From Hydrogenibacillus schlegelii (GTDB taxonomy: Bacteria > Bacillota > Bacilli > Thermicanales > DSM-22653), in assembly GCF_001653195.1 (NCBI RefSeq), contig NZ_JXBB01000034.1:62001-126000 (forward strand): a stretch of DNA of 64,000 bases, given 5' to 3'. The translations under genes were made by a program, and so were the position numbers. Shown piece by piece: positions 33,971 to 42,212 of this stretch. Below the pieces are notes generated by a model. The model did no database searches and had not been told where the DNA came from. It worked only from the letters and a program-made list of their open reading frames with translations. Position 1 is the stretch's first letter. Every line of letters begins with the position of its first letter.

Positions 33971-35154
33971 TGCAACCGCGCTTTTTGTATTACCTCTTTC
34001 TGGTCAACGTCCTCGCGAACGGCATCGGCACCGTCCCGCGGCTGCTCCTCGAGCGGCGCCACGCCGGCGTTTTCCTCGATCTCGCCGCCGGATGGCTTTT
34101 TTCGTCCGTTTACTTCGTCTTCTTCACCCGCCTGCTCGCCCGGGCGCCCGCGATCGACATCCCCACGCTCTGGAAAACGGCGCTTCCCGCTCCCCTCGCC
34201 CCGCCGCTCCTTGCCCTTTTCGCCCTCGAGTGGCTCGTCGCCGGGGCGCTCAACCTCTACCTCATCACCGAGATCAGCGCCAAATATCTCAACGTCGACG
34301 CCCCCGGCCAGGCGCTCCTCTGGCTCTTTCTCCTCCTCGCCTTTTTCATCGCCCGCTTCGACACCCCGAACGTCCTCTTCGGGCTCGAACTTTCGTTCAT
34401 CCTGACGCTGCCGCTTCTGTTCATCACCTTCGGCGCCGCCCTGAGCGGCCAGCCGCTCCTCTGGGAAGGCGTGGCGAAGCTCCTTCGGGAGACGGGGCGG
34501 CCGGACTGGCTGTCTTTGAACGCCGCCTCGTATCCGTTTGCCGGGTTTTTGAACCTCACCGTCTTTCACCGGGTGCTCGCGCCGGACTACCCCCTGCGGC
34601 GGATCGCCTTCATGGCCGCCCTCGGCGGCGGGCTGTACGCCTTTTTGTTCGTCCTCCCGATCGCCCTGCTCGGGACGGAAGCCGTCGCCCTCTACGCGTA
34701 CCCGTGGGTCATCGCCGCCAACGCTCTCCGGATCGAGCACGCGCCGATCGAGCGGGCCTTCTACCCGGTCCTGATCGGCTACCTGAACGTCGCCATCTTA
34801 AACGCCATCCTCCATTGGCACGTCGCCCTCCGCTTCCTCGCTCCCCTGACCGCCGCCCCGGCCAAGGCGGCGACGGACGTCCGCGCCCGCCTCACCGGTT
34901 GGCTTTCCGCCCGCTGGCCGGAGGCGGCCCTGGCCGCCTTTGCCGGCCTCGTCATCCCCGCCGCCTACCGGGAATGGCCGATGGACCGCCTCTACGCCGT
35001 AAGCCGCCTCTGGTTCGCCCAGCTCGTCCCGGCGGAGCTCCTCGCCTTCGCCCTGATCGCCTGGGCCATCAAACGAAAGGGCGGCGGGACCGGCTCGGGC
35101 GGCCGCCGGCGCCGCCCGGCAGGCCGGCGCCGCCGCCCGGACCCGGCCCGCTGA
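33970..35154 (+). CDS. Spore germinant receptor B subunit (GerAB-type permease), operon 1
   Basis: This 395-aa-class polytopic protein of the amino acid-polyamine-organocation superfamily has about 10 membrane helices (FLYYLFLVNVLANGIGTVPR; FALEWLVAGALNLYLITEIS). The B subunit is the germinant-binding channel of Ger receptors. The ATG overlaps the A-subunit stop (TTGATG). The C-terminal 25 residues are a Gly/Arg run likely to be disordered. The family match is by topology and operon position; sequence motifs are weak. Confidence 0.85.
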   Translation: MQPRFLYYLFLVNVLANGIGTVPRLLLERRHAGVFLDLAAGWLFSSVYFVFFTRLLARAPAIDIPTLWKTALPAPLAPPLLALFALEWLVAGALNLYLITEISAKYLNVDAPGQALLWLFLLLAFFIARFDTPNVLFGLELSFILTLPLLFITFGAALSGQPLLWEGVAKLLRETGRPDWLSLNAASYPFAGFLNLTVFHRVLAPDYPLRRIAFMAALGGGLYAFLFVLPIALLGTEAVALYAYPWVIAANALRIEHAPIERAFYPVLIGYLNVAILNAILHWHVALRFLAPLTAAPAKAATDVRARLTGWLSARWPEAALAAFAGLVIPAAYREWPMDRLYAVSRLWFAQLVPAELLAFALIAWAIKRKGGGTGSGGRRRRPAGRRRRPDPAR

Positions 35155-35195
35155 AGCCTCCGCCGAGGGCGGCCGCAGGCAAAGGAAGGTGCCGA

Positions 35196-36326
35196 ATGCG
35201 TCCTCTCCTCCTGCCTCTCGTGCCGGGGCGTCGGTCGGCGCCCCTTGCGCGGATGCTCCTCGTCCTGGCCGCCCTGGCCGGCGCCTTGCAGGCCGGCGGC
35301 TGCGCCTACAAGGACATCGACAAGCGGAGCTTCGTCGTCGCCATGGGCGTCGACCGAAGCGACGATCCGGCCCGCCCCCTTCGGGTGACGCTTAAGATCG
35401 CCATCCCGACGGCCGACATCAAATCCGGCGAAAACCGCTTCCTCCTCCTCTCCGCCGACGGCCGCCTCATCGCCGAAGCCGTTCACCGGCTGCAGGGAAT
35501 GAACGAAAACGCGTTCGACTTCAGCCACACGAAGCTCATCTTCATCGGTCGGGATCTGGCGGAAGCCCGCCCCCTCCGGGAGACGCTCGACTGGTTTATC
35601 CGCATGGAGACGATCCAGGGGATCGCCCTCGTCGCCCTCGCCGAACCGAGCGCCGAGGCGGCGCTCCGGGTGAGCCCGCCGATGGAACGGCTCCCGTCGA
35701 ACAGCCTGTTTACCGCCCTCGACGGATCCGGCACCCTAAGCCCTTACATCACCCACGCCTACCTGTTCGACGTCGTTCGGCGGCTCTACGAGCCCGGCCT
35801 CGACCCGATCCTCCCCCTCGTCGAGGCCGCCGGCAAAAAGGCGTTTCGCATCGAACGAAGCGGCCTGTTCGACAAATCCCGTCTCCGGCTCGTCCTCTCG
35901 CCGGAGGAGACGGAGTGGCTGAACTTTCTCCGGGGGGAGACGGCCAACGTCGACTTCGTCTTCGGCCGCGACCGGCTCTACTTCCAGGCGGACCCGAACC
36001 GGGCCCGGACCCGCCTCGCGGTGGAAAGCCGGGGCCGCACCCTCCGCCTTGTCGTGGACGTGGAGCTTTACGGTTCGATCGACGAGCGGCAAAAAGAAAC
36101 GGCCGCCCTCCCGGCGATCACCCGCGCGATCGAGGCGGACGTCAAAACGCGGACGGAAAGTCTGCTCCGCCGACTTCAGGAAGCCGGCGTCGATCCCCTC
36201 GGCCTCGGCCTTCGGGCGGCCGCCCGGGGGCTGGCCGCGGGGGACCCGGAAGCGGTGATCCGATCGCTCGACTTCACCGTCCGAACGCACATCGTCGTCT
36301 ACGAGACGGGAAACGTCCTCCGCTGA
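35196..36326 (+). CDS. Spore germinant receptor C subunit lipoprotein (GerAC family), operon 1
   Basis: The product has 376 aa. A signal peptide ends in AGGC with Cys36 as lipidation site; the -3 Ala is atypical for a lipobox. The mature start CAYKDIDKRSFVVAMGVDRS is the GerC family hallmark (xxxEIDKRxFVxAMGID). It continues through KLIFIGRDLAEARPLRETLDWFIR to the C-terminal domain III (IEADVKTRTESLLRRLQEAGVDPLGLG). AAAGGAAGG precedes the ATG. It completes an A-B-C set. Confidence 0.93.
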   Translation: MRPLLLPLVPGRRSAPLARMLLVLAALAGALQAGGCAYKDIDKRSFVVAMGVDRSDDPARPLRVTLKIAIPTADIKSGENRFLLLSADGRLIAEAVHRLQGMNENAFDFSHTKLIFIGRDLAEARPLRETLDWFIRMETIQGIALVALAEPSAEAALRVSPPMERLPSNSLFTALDGSGTLSPYITHAYLFDVVRRLYEPGLDPILPLVEAAGKKAFRIERSGLFDKSRLRLVLSPEETEWLNFLRGETANVDFVFGRDRLYFQADPNRARTRLAVESRGRTLRLVVDVELYGSIDERQKETAALPAITRAIEADVKTRTESLLRRLQEAGVDPLGLGLRAAARGLAAGDPEAVIRSLDFTVRTHIVVYETGNVLR

Positions 36327-36463
36327 CCGCCCCGCCCGGGGAGGCCGAAACCTGCCCGGCCACCGGGGCGCCGGGCGCAAAACCGAACGCCAAACCGCGG
36401 CCCGAATCCGGCGGGCATGAAGCGCCGGCCGGGCCGCGGCCGGATGCCGGCCGGGTACAGACT

Positions 36464-37138
36464 TCACCTTTCCGGCGCCCGGTCCTCCGCCTCGCCGGCC
36501 TCTTCCGGCCGGGCCTTCGACCCTCCGGCGGCCGGCGCTTCACCCGAAGCGCCCCGGACGCCCCCCGCCGCGTCTTCCGCCGCCTCCGGCGCCAGGGCGG
36601 CCGCCTCCCACTGGGTCTGTATGCGGTATACCTCTTCCTTGAGGCGCCGAACGCTTCGCTCGAGGTCGTGCACCATGGCGAGGAGAACGCTCAGCTTCGG
36701 CTGAAATTCGGTCCGCCGGGCGAGGGCGGCCCGGGCGGCGCTCCGGCCCTTGCGCCGCTCCCGCCGCTCTTTTTTGGCGGCCTCCAGCTCCTCCCGGTAG
36801 AAGGTCCGAAGCGCCTTGTTCCAGCGAAATCCGCACGCCGACGCCGTCCGGCCGAGGCGGCCGGCGGCTTCGACAAAAGCCTCGAGCTGCGTTCGGCCGC
36901 TTCGCACGTAGTCGAGGACGAGAGAAGCCAGCAGCCGGTCTTCTTCATCCTTCCAGCTGTCATATCGCCGGAACCGCCCTTCGGCGGTCAGTGCGGCCGA
37001 CGATCGCGCTTCGCTTTCCGCCGCATCCGGCCTTTCCTTCGCTCCGGACCGCTCCGCCGCCGAAGCGGCGCGCGCCGCGTCCGCCCCCTCCTCGGGAACG
37101 GACGCCCCGTCGACGAGCGGCCACCGTTCGTTCGACAT
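36464..37138 (-). CDS. RsfA/YlbO family Myb-like sporulation regulator
   Basis: The product has 224 aa. A Myb/SANT-like DNA-binding segment (RRYDSWKDEEDRLLASLVLD, then AAGRLGRTASACGFRWNKAL) lies at about residues 56-110. A basic linker and a coiled coil (FQPKLSVLLAMVHDLERSVR) follow, with Ala/Glu-rich termini. RsfA modulates forespore sigma-F genes in B. subtilis, and YlbO is its paralogue near ylbP; this gene also lies near ylbP. GGGGAGG precedes the ATG. It converges on the ger operon. Its upstream region (37139-37300) is strikingly A+T-rich. Confidence 0.85.
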   Translation of the reverse strand: MSNERWPLVDGASVPEEGADAARAASAAERSGAKERPDAAESEARSSAALTAEGRFRRYDSWKDEEDRLLASLVLDYVRSGRTQLEAFVEAAGRLGRTASACGFRWNKALRTFYREELEAAKKERRERRKGRSAARAALARRTEFQPKLSVLLAMVHDLERSVRRLKEEVYRIQTQWEAAALAPEAAEDAAGGVRGASGEAPAAGGSKARPEEAGEAEDRAPER

Positions 37139-37242
37139 GGTTCCTCCCCTTTCTCTTTGTTTTACAAAAAAGAAACTCAGGGTGATTTACGTATATTCTA
37201 ACACCAAAATCCACAAACATAAAGATGCAAATTAATAAATGC

Positions 37243-37271
37243 TTTCATGCGACGGACGGATCGGTTATACT
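37243..37271 (+). promoter_or_regulatory. Promoter of the COG2345 regulator
   Basis: TATACT (37266-37271) has a weak -35 TTTCAT (37243-37248) at 17 bp, preceded by an A+T-rich stretch like an UP element. It is 33 nt from the ATG. Confidence 0.5.
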
Positions 37272-37304
37272 TTGTTTGAAAACGGCACAAAAGGAGCCTG
37301 AACG

Positions 37305-38003
37305 ATGGACGACCGCCTCATCCGCCTGAGCGCCGCCCTCGCCGTGCCGACGCGTTTTGCCATTTACCGGCACGTGCTCAACACCCCCGAAGGCGTCTCG
37401 GTTCAGGACGTCGCCGACAAGTTCGGCATCCACCCGAACGTCGCCCGGCTTCACCTCAGCCGGCTCGAAGAGGTCGGGCTAATCGTCGGCGAGATCGAAC
37501 ATACCGGCCGAGGCGGCCGGCCGGGCCGCCTTTATCGGGCGGTCGACAAAAGCGTCTCGATATCGCTCCCCCACCGGGATTACGAGACGCTGGCCGACAT
37601 CGCCCTCACCGCCCTCGAACGGTTCAAACACAACGGCGAGCAGATGATCACCGCCGTGGCCGAAGAAAAAGGCTACGACCTCGCCCGGCGTTACCTTGAA
37701 GAACACGACTTGAAGCCGGAGACCCTCACGCCGGAAGAGATCGTCGAACACGTCCGGCGCCTCTCCGGCGATCCCGGCCTTTCGCCGGACGTCGAGCCGA
37801 TCGATGAGGACGCCTTCCGCCTGGCCGTCCACAGCTGCGCCTTCAAGGAACAGGCGTTCCAGCATCCGACGGTCTGCACCCTGCACCACGCCTATTTAAA
37901 AGGCATCTTCCGGGCCTTTCTCGGAAGGAGCGATCTCATCGAAGAGCAGTCGATGATCGACGGAGCGCCGGTCTGCCGCTACATCGCCGTCCGCCTCCCC
38001 TAG
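37305..38003 (+). CDS. Winged-helix regulator with C-terminal cysteine site (COG2345, SufR/ArsR-like)
   Basis: The product has 232 aa. A winged helix (VSVQDVADKFGIHPNVARLH LSRLEE, residues about 30-60) ends in GRGGRPGRLYRAV. The C-terminal domain has Cys178, Cys191 and Cys224, a C-X12-C spacing followed by X32-C (VCRYIAV near the end). Relatives such as SufR hold a Fe-S cluster through a C-X12-C site and repress suf genes. The first spacing matches but the later ligands differ. The regulon is unknown, and no suf genes are in view. AAAGGAG lies about 9 nt before the ATG. Confidence 0.75.
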   Translation: MDDRLIRLSAALAVPTRFAIYRHVLNTPEGVSVQDVADKFGIHPNVARLHLSRLEEVGLIVGEIEHTGRGGRPGRLYRAVDKSVSISLPHRDYETLADIALTALERFKHNGEQMITAVAEEKGYDLARRYLEEHDLKPETLTPEEIVEHVRRLSGDPGLSPDVEPIDEDAFRLAVHSCAFKEQAFQHPTVCTLHHAYLKGIFRAFLGRSDLIEEQSMIDGAPVCRYIAVRLP

Positions 38004-38137
38004 TCTTCGCGCCGCGTCGAAGGAGACATTCGAAGCGGTCTCGATCGGTGGGGCGCGACAAGCGGGGTCGCGATCGGCGGTGCCGCCGTCGGCGGTGCCA
38101 CCACGAAGCGAGGCTCGAATCGACAGGCAGAATCCGG

Positions 38138-38143
38138 TATAAT
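38138..38143 (+). promoter_or_regulatory. -10 element before yqgY
   Basis: A perfect TATAAT lies 22 nt before the start, in the tract CGGTATAATAAGCC. No good -35 is present at 16-18 bp (TCGAAT at 17 bp). A strong -10 or an activator may compensate. Confidence 0.45.
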
Positions 38144-38165
38144 AAGCCCTGGGGGTGATGCCGGG

Positions 38166-38417
38166 ATGGCGCGGATGTTCCGCGTGCTTGCCTATTTTTC
38201 CCTCATCATCGCGCTGATCGGTTTCTGGATGGACCTCCTGCCGATGGCCCTCATTTTCTTCGCCCAGACGGCCGTCTTCGCCGCCCTGAGCTACCTCGGT
38301 TTAAGCGAGCGGACCTACCTCCTTCTCTTCAACGGGTACATGGTCGTGGCGTTCGTGGCGTTTTTGTACGTCATCTTCTTTGCTTTGCCGCTCACCGGCC
38401 CGGGCCTCGGGAGCTGA
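38166..38417 (+). CDS. yqgY: DUF2626 small membrane protein (YqgY-like)
   Basis: The 83-aa product has three predicted membrane helices. MARMFRVLAYFSLIIALIGF, ALIFFAQTAVFAALSYLGLS and ERTYLLLFNGYMVVAFVAF align well with B. subtilis YqgY (MERMFRVLGF..., LIFFGQTAFFVFLSYLKLSERMY). Its function is unknown. The ATG follows GGGGGTGATG. Confidence 0.85.
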   Translation: MARMFRVLAYFSLIIALIGFWMDLLPMALIFFAQTAVFAALSYLGLSERTYLLLFNGYMVVAFVAFLYVIFFALPLTGPGLGS

Positions 38418-38597
38418 CCGCCGCTTCGGGGACCGGAAACCGGTCGCCGGAGCGAGCGGCGTGCGCCCGGCACCGGATCGGGTCTCGAACGCCGAGGACG
38501 GCTTCGTCCGACGGGAGTTTAGGCCTGAAGCCGGAGATCCGAACGCCTGCGGAGGGCGCACCGGCGGGGCGCCGGCCCGGCGGCGAAGAAACGCACA

Positions 38598-38632
38598 CGA
38601 TGAAAGGGAGCGCCTCGCGCTCCCTTTCATCG
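38598..38632. terminator. Bidirectional hairpin between yqgY and the CBS gene
   Basis: A perfect 15-bp inverted repeat (CGATGAAAGGGAGCG and its complement) surrounds a 5-nt loop between two convergent genes. There is no U-run on either strand, so it may work as a barrier hairpin. Nothing else is recognised in the 307-nt gap 38418-38724. Confidence 0.6.
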
Positions 38633-38724
38633 TCTAGACCCGCGCCGTCCTCCCGCTCGAGATCGCGCGACGGGGATGGTGATGGTCCCAAAGCCGGGGG
38701 GCGCCGGCGCGCCCCGGCCGGACG

Positions 38725-39165
38725 TCAGTGGACCTCCTGCCGGTGTTCGGCGTAGTCTTCCGACACTTCCCGGATGACGGTGTCGGTGTATTTCAGCGTC
38801 TCGGCGTGGTCGGCGAGGTCCTTGACCGCGACCATGCCGACGACCCGGCCGCCGTCGACGACGGGGAGCCGACGGATCTGCTTTTCGCTCATTTGCTTCG
38901 CGACGAAACGCACGTCGTCCGTCGGCGACACCGTCACCGGGTTCGGCGTCATCACTTCCTTGACCGCCGTCGTGTCGGGCTTCCCTTCGGCGACGACCCG
39001 CCGAACGATGTCCCGGTCGGTGAGAATCCCCGCGAGCCGGTCGTGGGCGTCCAGGACCGGCAGGGCGCCGATCTCGTGATCCCGCATCCGCTGCGCGGCG
39101 GTTCGAACGGTGTCATCGTGTTTGACGCTGATGACCCGCTTGGCCATGATCTCCTGAACCTGCAT
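38725..39165 (-). CDS. Tandem CBS-domain protein (YlbB-like)
   Basis: The 146-aa product consists of two CBS domains in tandem (MQVQEIMAKRVISVKHDDTV; VKEVMTPNPVTVSPTDDVRF) forming one Bateman module that binds adenine nucleotides. There is no attached effector domain. B. subtilis YlbB has the same size and form, but many stand-alone CBS proteins do, so orthology is uncertain. AGGAGG lies 9 nt before the ATG. It is divergent from ftsW. Confidence 0.85.
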   Translation of the reverse strand: MQVQEIMAKRVISVKHDDTVRTAAQRMRDHEIGALPVLDAHDRLAGILTDRDIVRRVVAEGKPDTTAVKEVMTPNPVTVSPTDDVRFVAKQMSEKQIRRLPVVDGGRVVGMVAVKDLADHAETLKYTDTVIREVSEDYAEHRQEVH

Positions 39166-39257
39166 CGTCTTCCACCTCCTCGCGATTAATGTCCGCTGCG
39201 GCGTCGACTTTTATCCCGCCGAAAGGCGTCCGATCGCCGCCGGCGAAGGAGCGCCGG

Positions 39258-40397
39258 ATGATGCTCGAAGCCCGAACGTCCGCCCGCCCGGAGGCGGCCC
39301 TCCGGCGCCGGGCCCCGGATTTTTTGTTTTTGTTTTTGACCGTGGCGCACTCTGTTTTCGGCCTCATCATGGTCGGAAGCGCCAGCCTTCCCCTCGCCGC
39401 CGCGGAATGGGGCGATCCGTTTTACTTCGTCCGGCGGCAGGCCCTCTGGCTCGCCGTCGCCCTGTTTACCCTTTTCCTCGCCGAAAACATTCGGCCGGCT
39501 CAGCTCAGAAAACTCACGCTGCCGCTTCTTTTCCTCGCCTGGGCCGGGTTGTTTACCGTCTACCTCCCCCACCTCGGCGTCGAGCTGAACGGCTCCCGGA
39601 CGTGGATCCGCCTCGGCAGTCTGAGCGTCCAGCCGGGCGAGCTCGCCAAACCCGCCCTCGTCCTCTACCTCGCCCATCTTCTGAGCAAAAAAGGGTCCCA
39701 GGTGCGGACGTGGTCCCGGGGATTTTTGCCGCCCTTCGTCGTCGTCGGGGCGTTTGCCCTCCCGCTCATCGTGCAAAAAGACCTCGGAACCGCCCTCATC
39801 CTCGTCGGCACCGCCTTCCTCGTCCTGTTTGCCGGCGGCGCCCGGATCCGCCACCTGCTCGCCGTCGCCGCACTGAGCCTCCCGCCGCTTGTGCTGGCGA
39901 TCGTCCTCTTTCCGTACCGGCTGAAACGAATCACCGGTTTTCTCGACCCGTGGCAGGATCCCGGCAGGAGCGGCTATCACCTCATCCAGTCCCTTTACGC
40001 CATCGCTCACGGCGGCCTCGCCGGCGTCGGACTCGGAGAAAGCGTGCAGAAGTTTTTTTATCTTCCGTTCCCGTACAACGATTTCATCTTCGCCGTTCTG
40101 GCCGAAGAGCTCGGCTTTCTCGGCTCCGGGGTTTTTCTCCTCGCCTACGCCACCTGGATCGGCCGCGGGTTCGTCCTCTCCCTCCGGCACCCGGACCCGT
40201 TCGCCAAGCTCCTTGGCGTCGGCGCCATGAGCGCCATCGCGGTGCAGGCGCTCATGAACCTGGGGGGCGTGACCGGGCTTTTGCCGATCACCGGCGTGAC
40301 CCTTCCCCTCATCTCCTACGGCGGCTCGTCCCTCGTCGTGACGCATCTTCTGACCGGCTGGGTCCTCGCCCTCTCCCGGGAGCTTCCCCGCCGCTAG
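39258..40397 (+). CDS. ftsW: SEDS peptidoglycan polymerase FtsW (second copy)
   Basis: The 379-aa polytopic SEDS protein has RTWIRLGSLSVQPGELAKPA, VQKDLGTALILVG, YHLIQSLYAIAHGG, YLPFPYNDFIF and LPLISYGGSSLV. It is related to but clearly different from the copy at 16128. In B. subtilis ftsW (ylaO) lies outside dcw next to ylaN, and ylaN is found about 5 kb downstream here, which supports FtsW. The ATG at 39258 has AAGGAG with 6 nt spacing; an ATG at 39189 has no SD. Confidence 0.88.
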   Translation: MMLEARTSARPEAALRRRAPDFLFLFLTVAHSVFGLIMVGSASLPLAAAEWGDPFYFVRRQALWLAVALFTLFLAENIRPAQLRKLTLPLLFLAWAGLFTVYLPHLGVELNGSRTWIRLGSLSVQPGELAKPALVLYLAHLLSKKGSQVRTWSRGFLPPFVVVGAFALPLIVQKDLGTALILVGTAFLVLFAGGARIRHLLAVAALSLPPLVLAIVLFPYRLKRITGFLDPWQDPGRSGYHLIQSLYAIAHGGLAGVGLGESVQKFFYLPFPYNDFIFAVLAEELGFLGSGVFLLAYATWIGRGFVLSLRHPDPFAKLLGVGAMSAIAVQALMNLGGVTGLLPITGVTLPLISYGGSSLVVTHLLTGWVLALSRELPRR

Positions 40398-40536
40398 CGG
40401 CCTCGCAAGCGGCCGGGCCGATCCCTCAAAAGCGGCCGGGCCCACCGGCGACGGTTTCATCCGGCGGCCCCCTCGCCGGACGACAGCACCGCATCGAACG
40501 TCCGGAGAAGACGGCGCCCGCCGCCGCGGCGAGCGT

Positions 40537-40565
40537 ACATGTTTTTCCTCCCGCGGCAAACACTA
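40537..40565 (+). promoter_or_regulatory. Sigma-G-like promoter of second ger operon
   Basis: ACATG (40537-40541) is followed after 17 bp by AACACTA (40559-40565). The match to GHATR / CATNHTA is 4/5 and 5/7. The layout, including a T5 run right after the -35, copies the first ger promoter (32522-32550). A start near 40572 leaves a leader of about 15 nt to the GTG at 40587. Confidence 0.4.
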
Positions 40566-40586
40566 ACGGCCGGCGAGGTGTTGGCC

Positions 40587-42212
40587 GTGTGGCGGAAAAA
40601 CCCCCTGGTCACCCATCGGGACGAACTGAAGCGGCGCACAGAAGCGAAAAAAAAGACCCAGCCCCAAACGCCGATCCCCCGGCGGCTCGCCCCGGCGATC
40701 CGGCGGCTGGAGGCGACGTTTCATTTTCAGGCAAACGACGACTTCCGCCGCCGGGAGCTCGTCTACGGCCGGCGGGCGGCGGCCCTCTTTTATTTTCGCG
40801 GCATCGCCGACGAAGACCAAATCGAACGGGCCATCATCCGGCCGATCAGCCTAATAAAAGACGGCGGCCGCACCCACGATCCGCTCCGGGATCAGCGACT
40901 CACCGCCCTCGACATCGTCGTCCTCGAAACGATGGAAGCGGTGGAAAACGCCCTCGTCGACGGCCATCCGGTCCTCCTCATCGACCGGCTCCGGCGGGCG
41001 TATGCGTTCAACCTCGACGACTACCCCGTCCGAAATATCGATAAGCCGACGAACGAAAACGTCCTCAAAGGCCCTCAAGAAGGCTTCACCGAGCGCCTCG
41101 AGACGAACATCGCCCTCCTCCGGCGCTACGTCCGCTCGCCGGACCTCATCGTCCGTCGGCGGGAGATCGGCCAGAAAAACCGCACCGGCATCGTCGTCGC
41201 CTACATCCAGTCCCTCGCCAACCCCCACCTCGTCGCCGACATCGAAAGCCGCCTCGACGCCATCGAGGCCCTCGAATACGACTGGGTGAAAAGCGTCGAG
41301 CAACTGATCGAAGAGCGGCCGTATTCGCTCCTTCCGTCGATGCTGACGACGGAACGGCCAGACCGGGCGATGGCGCACCTCATGGAGGGCCACGTCGTCA
41401 TCCTCCAGGACAACCTGCCGTACGCCTTCATCGCACCGGCGACGTACTGGAACGTCTTTCACGCCTCGGAAGACCACTACCAGCGGCTCCCCTACGCCTG
41501 GTTCATCCGCTCGATCCGGACCATCGCCTTTTTCCTCACCCTCCTCACGCCGGGGCTTTACATCGCGGCGACGAACTACCATGTGGAGATGATCCCGCTC
41601 GACCTTCTCATGTCGATCAGCGGCTCCCGGGAGGTCGTCCCCTTCCCGGCGGTGCTGGAAGTGTTCCTGATGGAACTCAGCTTCGAGCTCATCCGGGAGG
41701 CGAGCGTCCGCATCCCGTCCCAGATCGGCCCGACGATCGGCATCGTCGGCGCCCTCATCCTCGGCCAGGCGGCGGTGCAGGCCGGCCTCGTGAGCCCGAT
41801 TCTCGTCATCGTCGTCGCCATCACCGGCCTTGCCTCCTTCACCCAGCCGGACCTTTCTCTCAACCTCGCCCTCCGCATCGGGCGCTTTGCCTTTCTCGTC
41901 GCCAGCGCCCTCCTCGGGTTCCTCGGCCTCTCCCTGCTTCTGGCCGTCACCCTCGCCTACGCCGTCTCCTTCAAGTCGTTCGGCGTCGGTTACTACGCCC
42001 CCTGGGCGCCGTACACGCCGTCGTCGCAGGACGTCTTCCTCCGGCGGCCGGCCCCGGAGGAAACGACGCTGCCGCAGGCGCTTCTCCTCCGGACGAAGAC
42101 CCGCCTCGACGCGAGCGGCTTTTTCGCCCTCTTCGGGCGCCTGAGTCGGCGCCGGGCGGAAAAGCGGACACAGGCGGAGGGGGCCGGCCGATCCGGGAGG
42201 GTCGGGCGATGA
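40587..42212 (+). CDS. Spore germinant receptor A subunit (GerA family), operon 2
   Basis: This 541-aa A subunit has a basic N-terminal tail. The cytosolic domain includes LFYFRGIADEDQIERAIIRP and KNRTGIVVAYIQSLANPHLV, and the membrane domain includes LTPGLYIAATNYH, VPFPAVLEVFLMELSFELIREASVRIPSQIG and LGQAAVQAGLVSP. It is closer to canonical GerAA in length than the operon-1 copy. The GTG at 40587 has GCGAGG 8 nt upstream; the ATG at 40539 falls inside the predicted promoter. The final 45 residues are Arg-rich. Confidence 0.93.
   Translation: MWRKNPLVTHRDELKRRTEAKKKTQPQTPIPRRLAPAIRRLEATFHFQANDDFRRRELVYGRRAAALFYFRGIADEDQIERAIIRPISLIKDGGRTHDPLRDQRLTALDIVVLETMEAVENALVDGHPVLLIDRLRRAYAFNLDDYPVRNIDKPTNENVLKGPQEGFTERLETNIALLRRYVRSPDLIVRRREIGQKNRTGIVVAYIQSLANPHLVADIESRLDAIEALEYDWVKSVEQLIEERPYSLLPSMLTTERPDRAMAHLMEGHVVILQDNLPYAFIAPATYWNVFHASEDHYQRLPYAWFIRSIRTIAFFLTLLTPGLYIAATNYHVEMIPLDLLMSISGSREVVPFPAVLEVFLMELSFELIREASVRIPSQIGPTIGIVGALILGQAAVQAGLVSPILVIVVAITGLASFTQPDLSLNLALRIGRFAFLVASALLGFLGLSLLLAVTLAYAVSFKSFGVGYYAPWAPYTPSSQDVFLRRPAPEETTLPQALLLRTKTRLDASGFFALFGRLSRRRAEKRTQAEGAGRSGRVGR

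Noticed and set aside
40398-40480. 13-bp direct repeat (aagcggccgggcc) after ftsW as an attachment site
   Set aside because: There is no integrase, tRNA or other mobile-element gene nearby; it looks like chance duplication of a G+C-rich motif.
40539-40586. ATG at 40539 as the start of the second GerA A subunit
   Set aside because: It overlaps the sigma-G-like -35/-10 region and has a poorer SD than the GTG at 40587.
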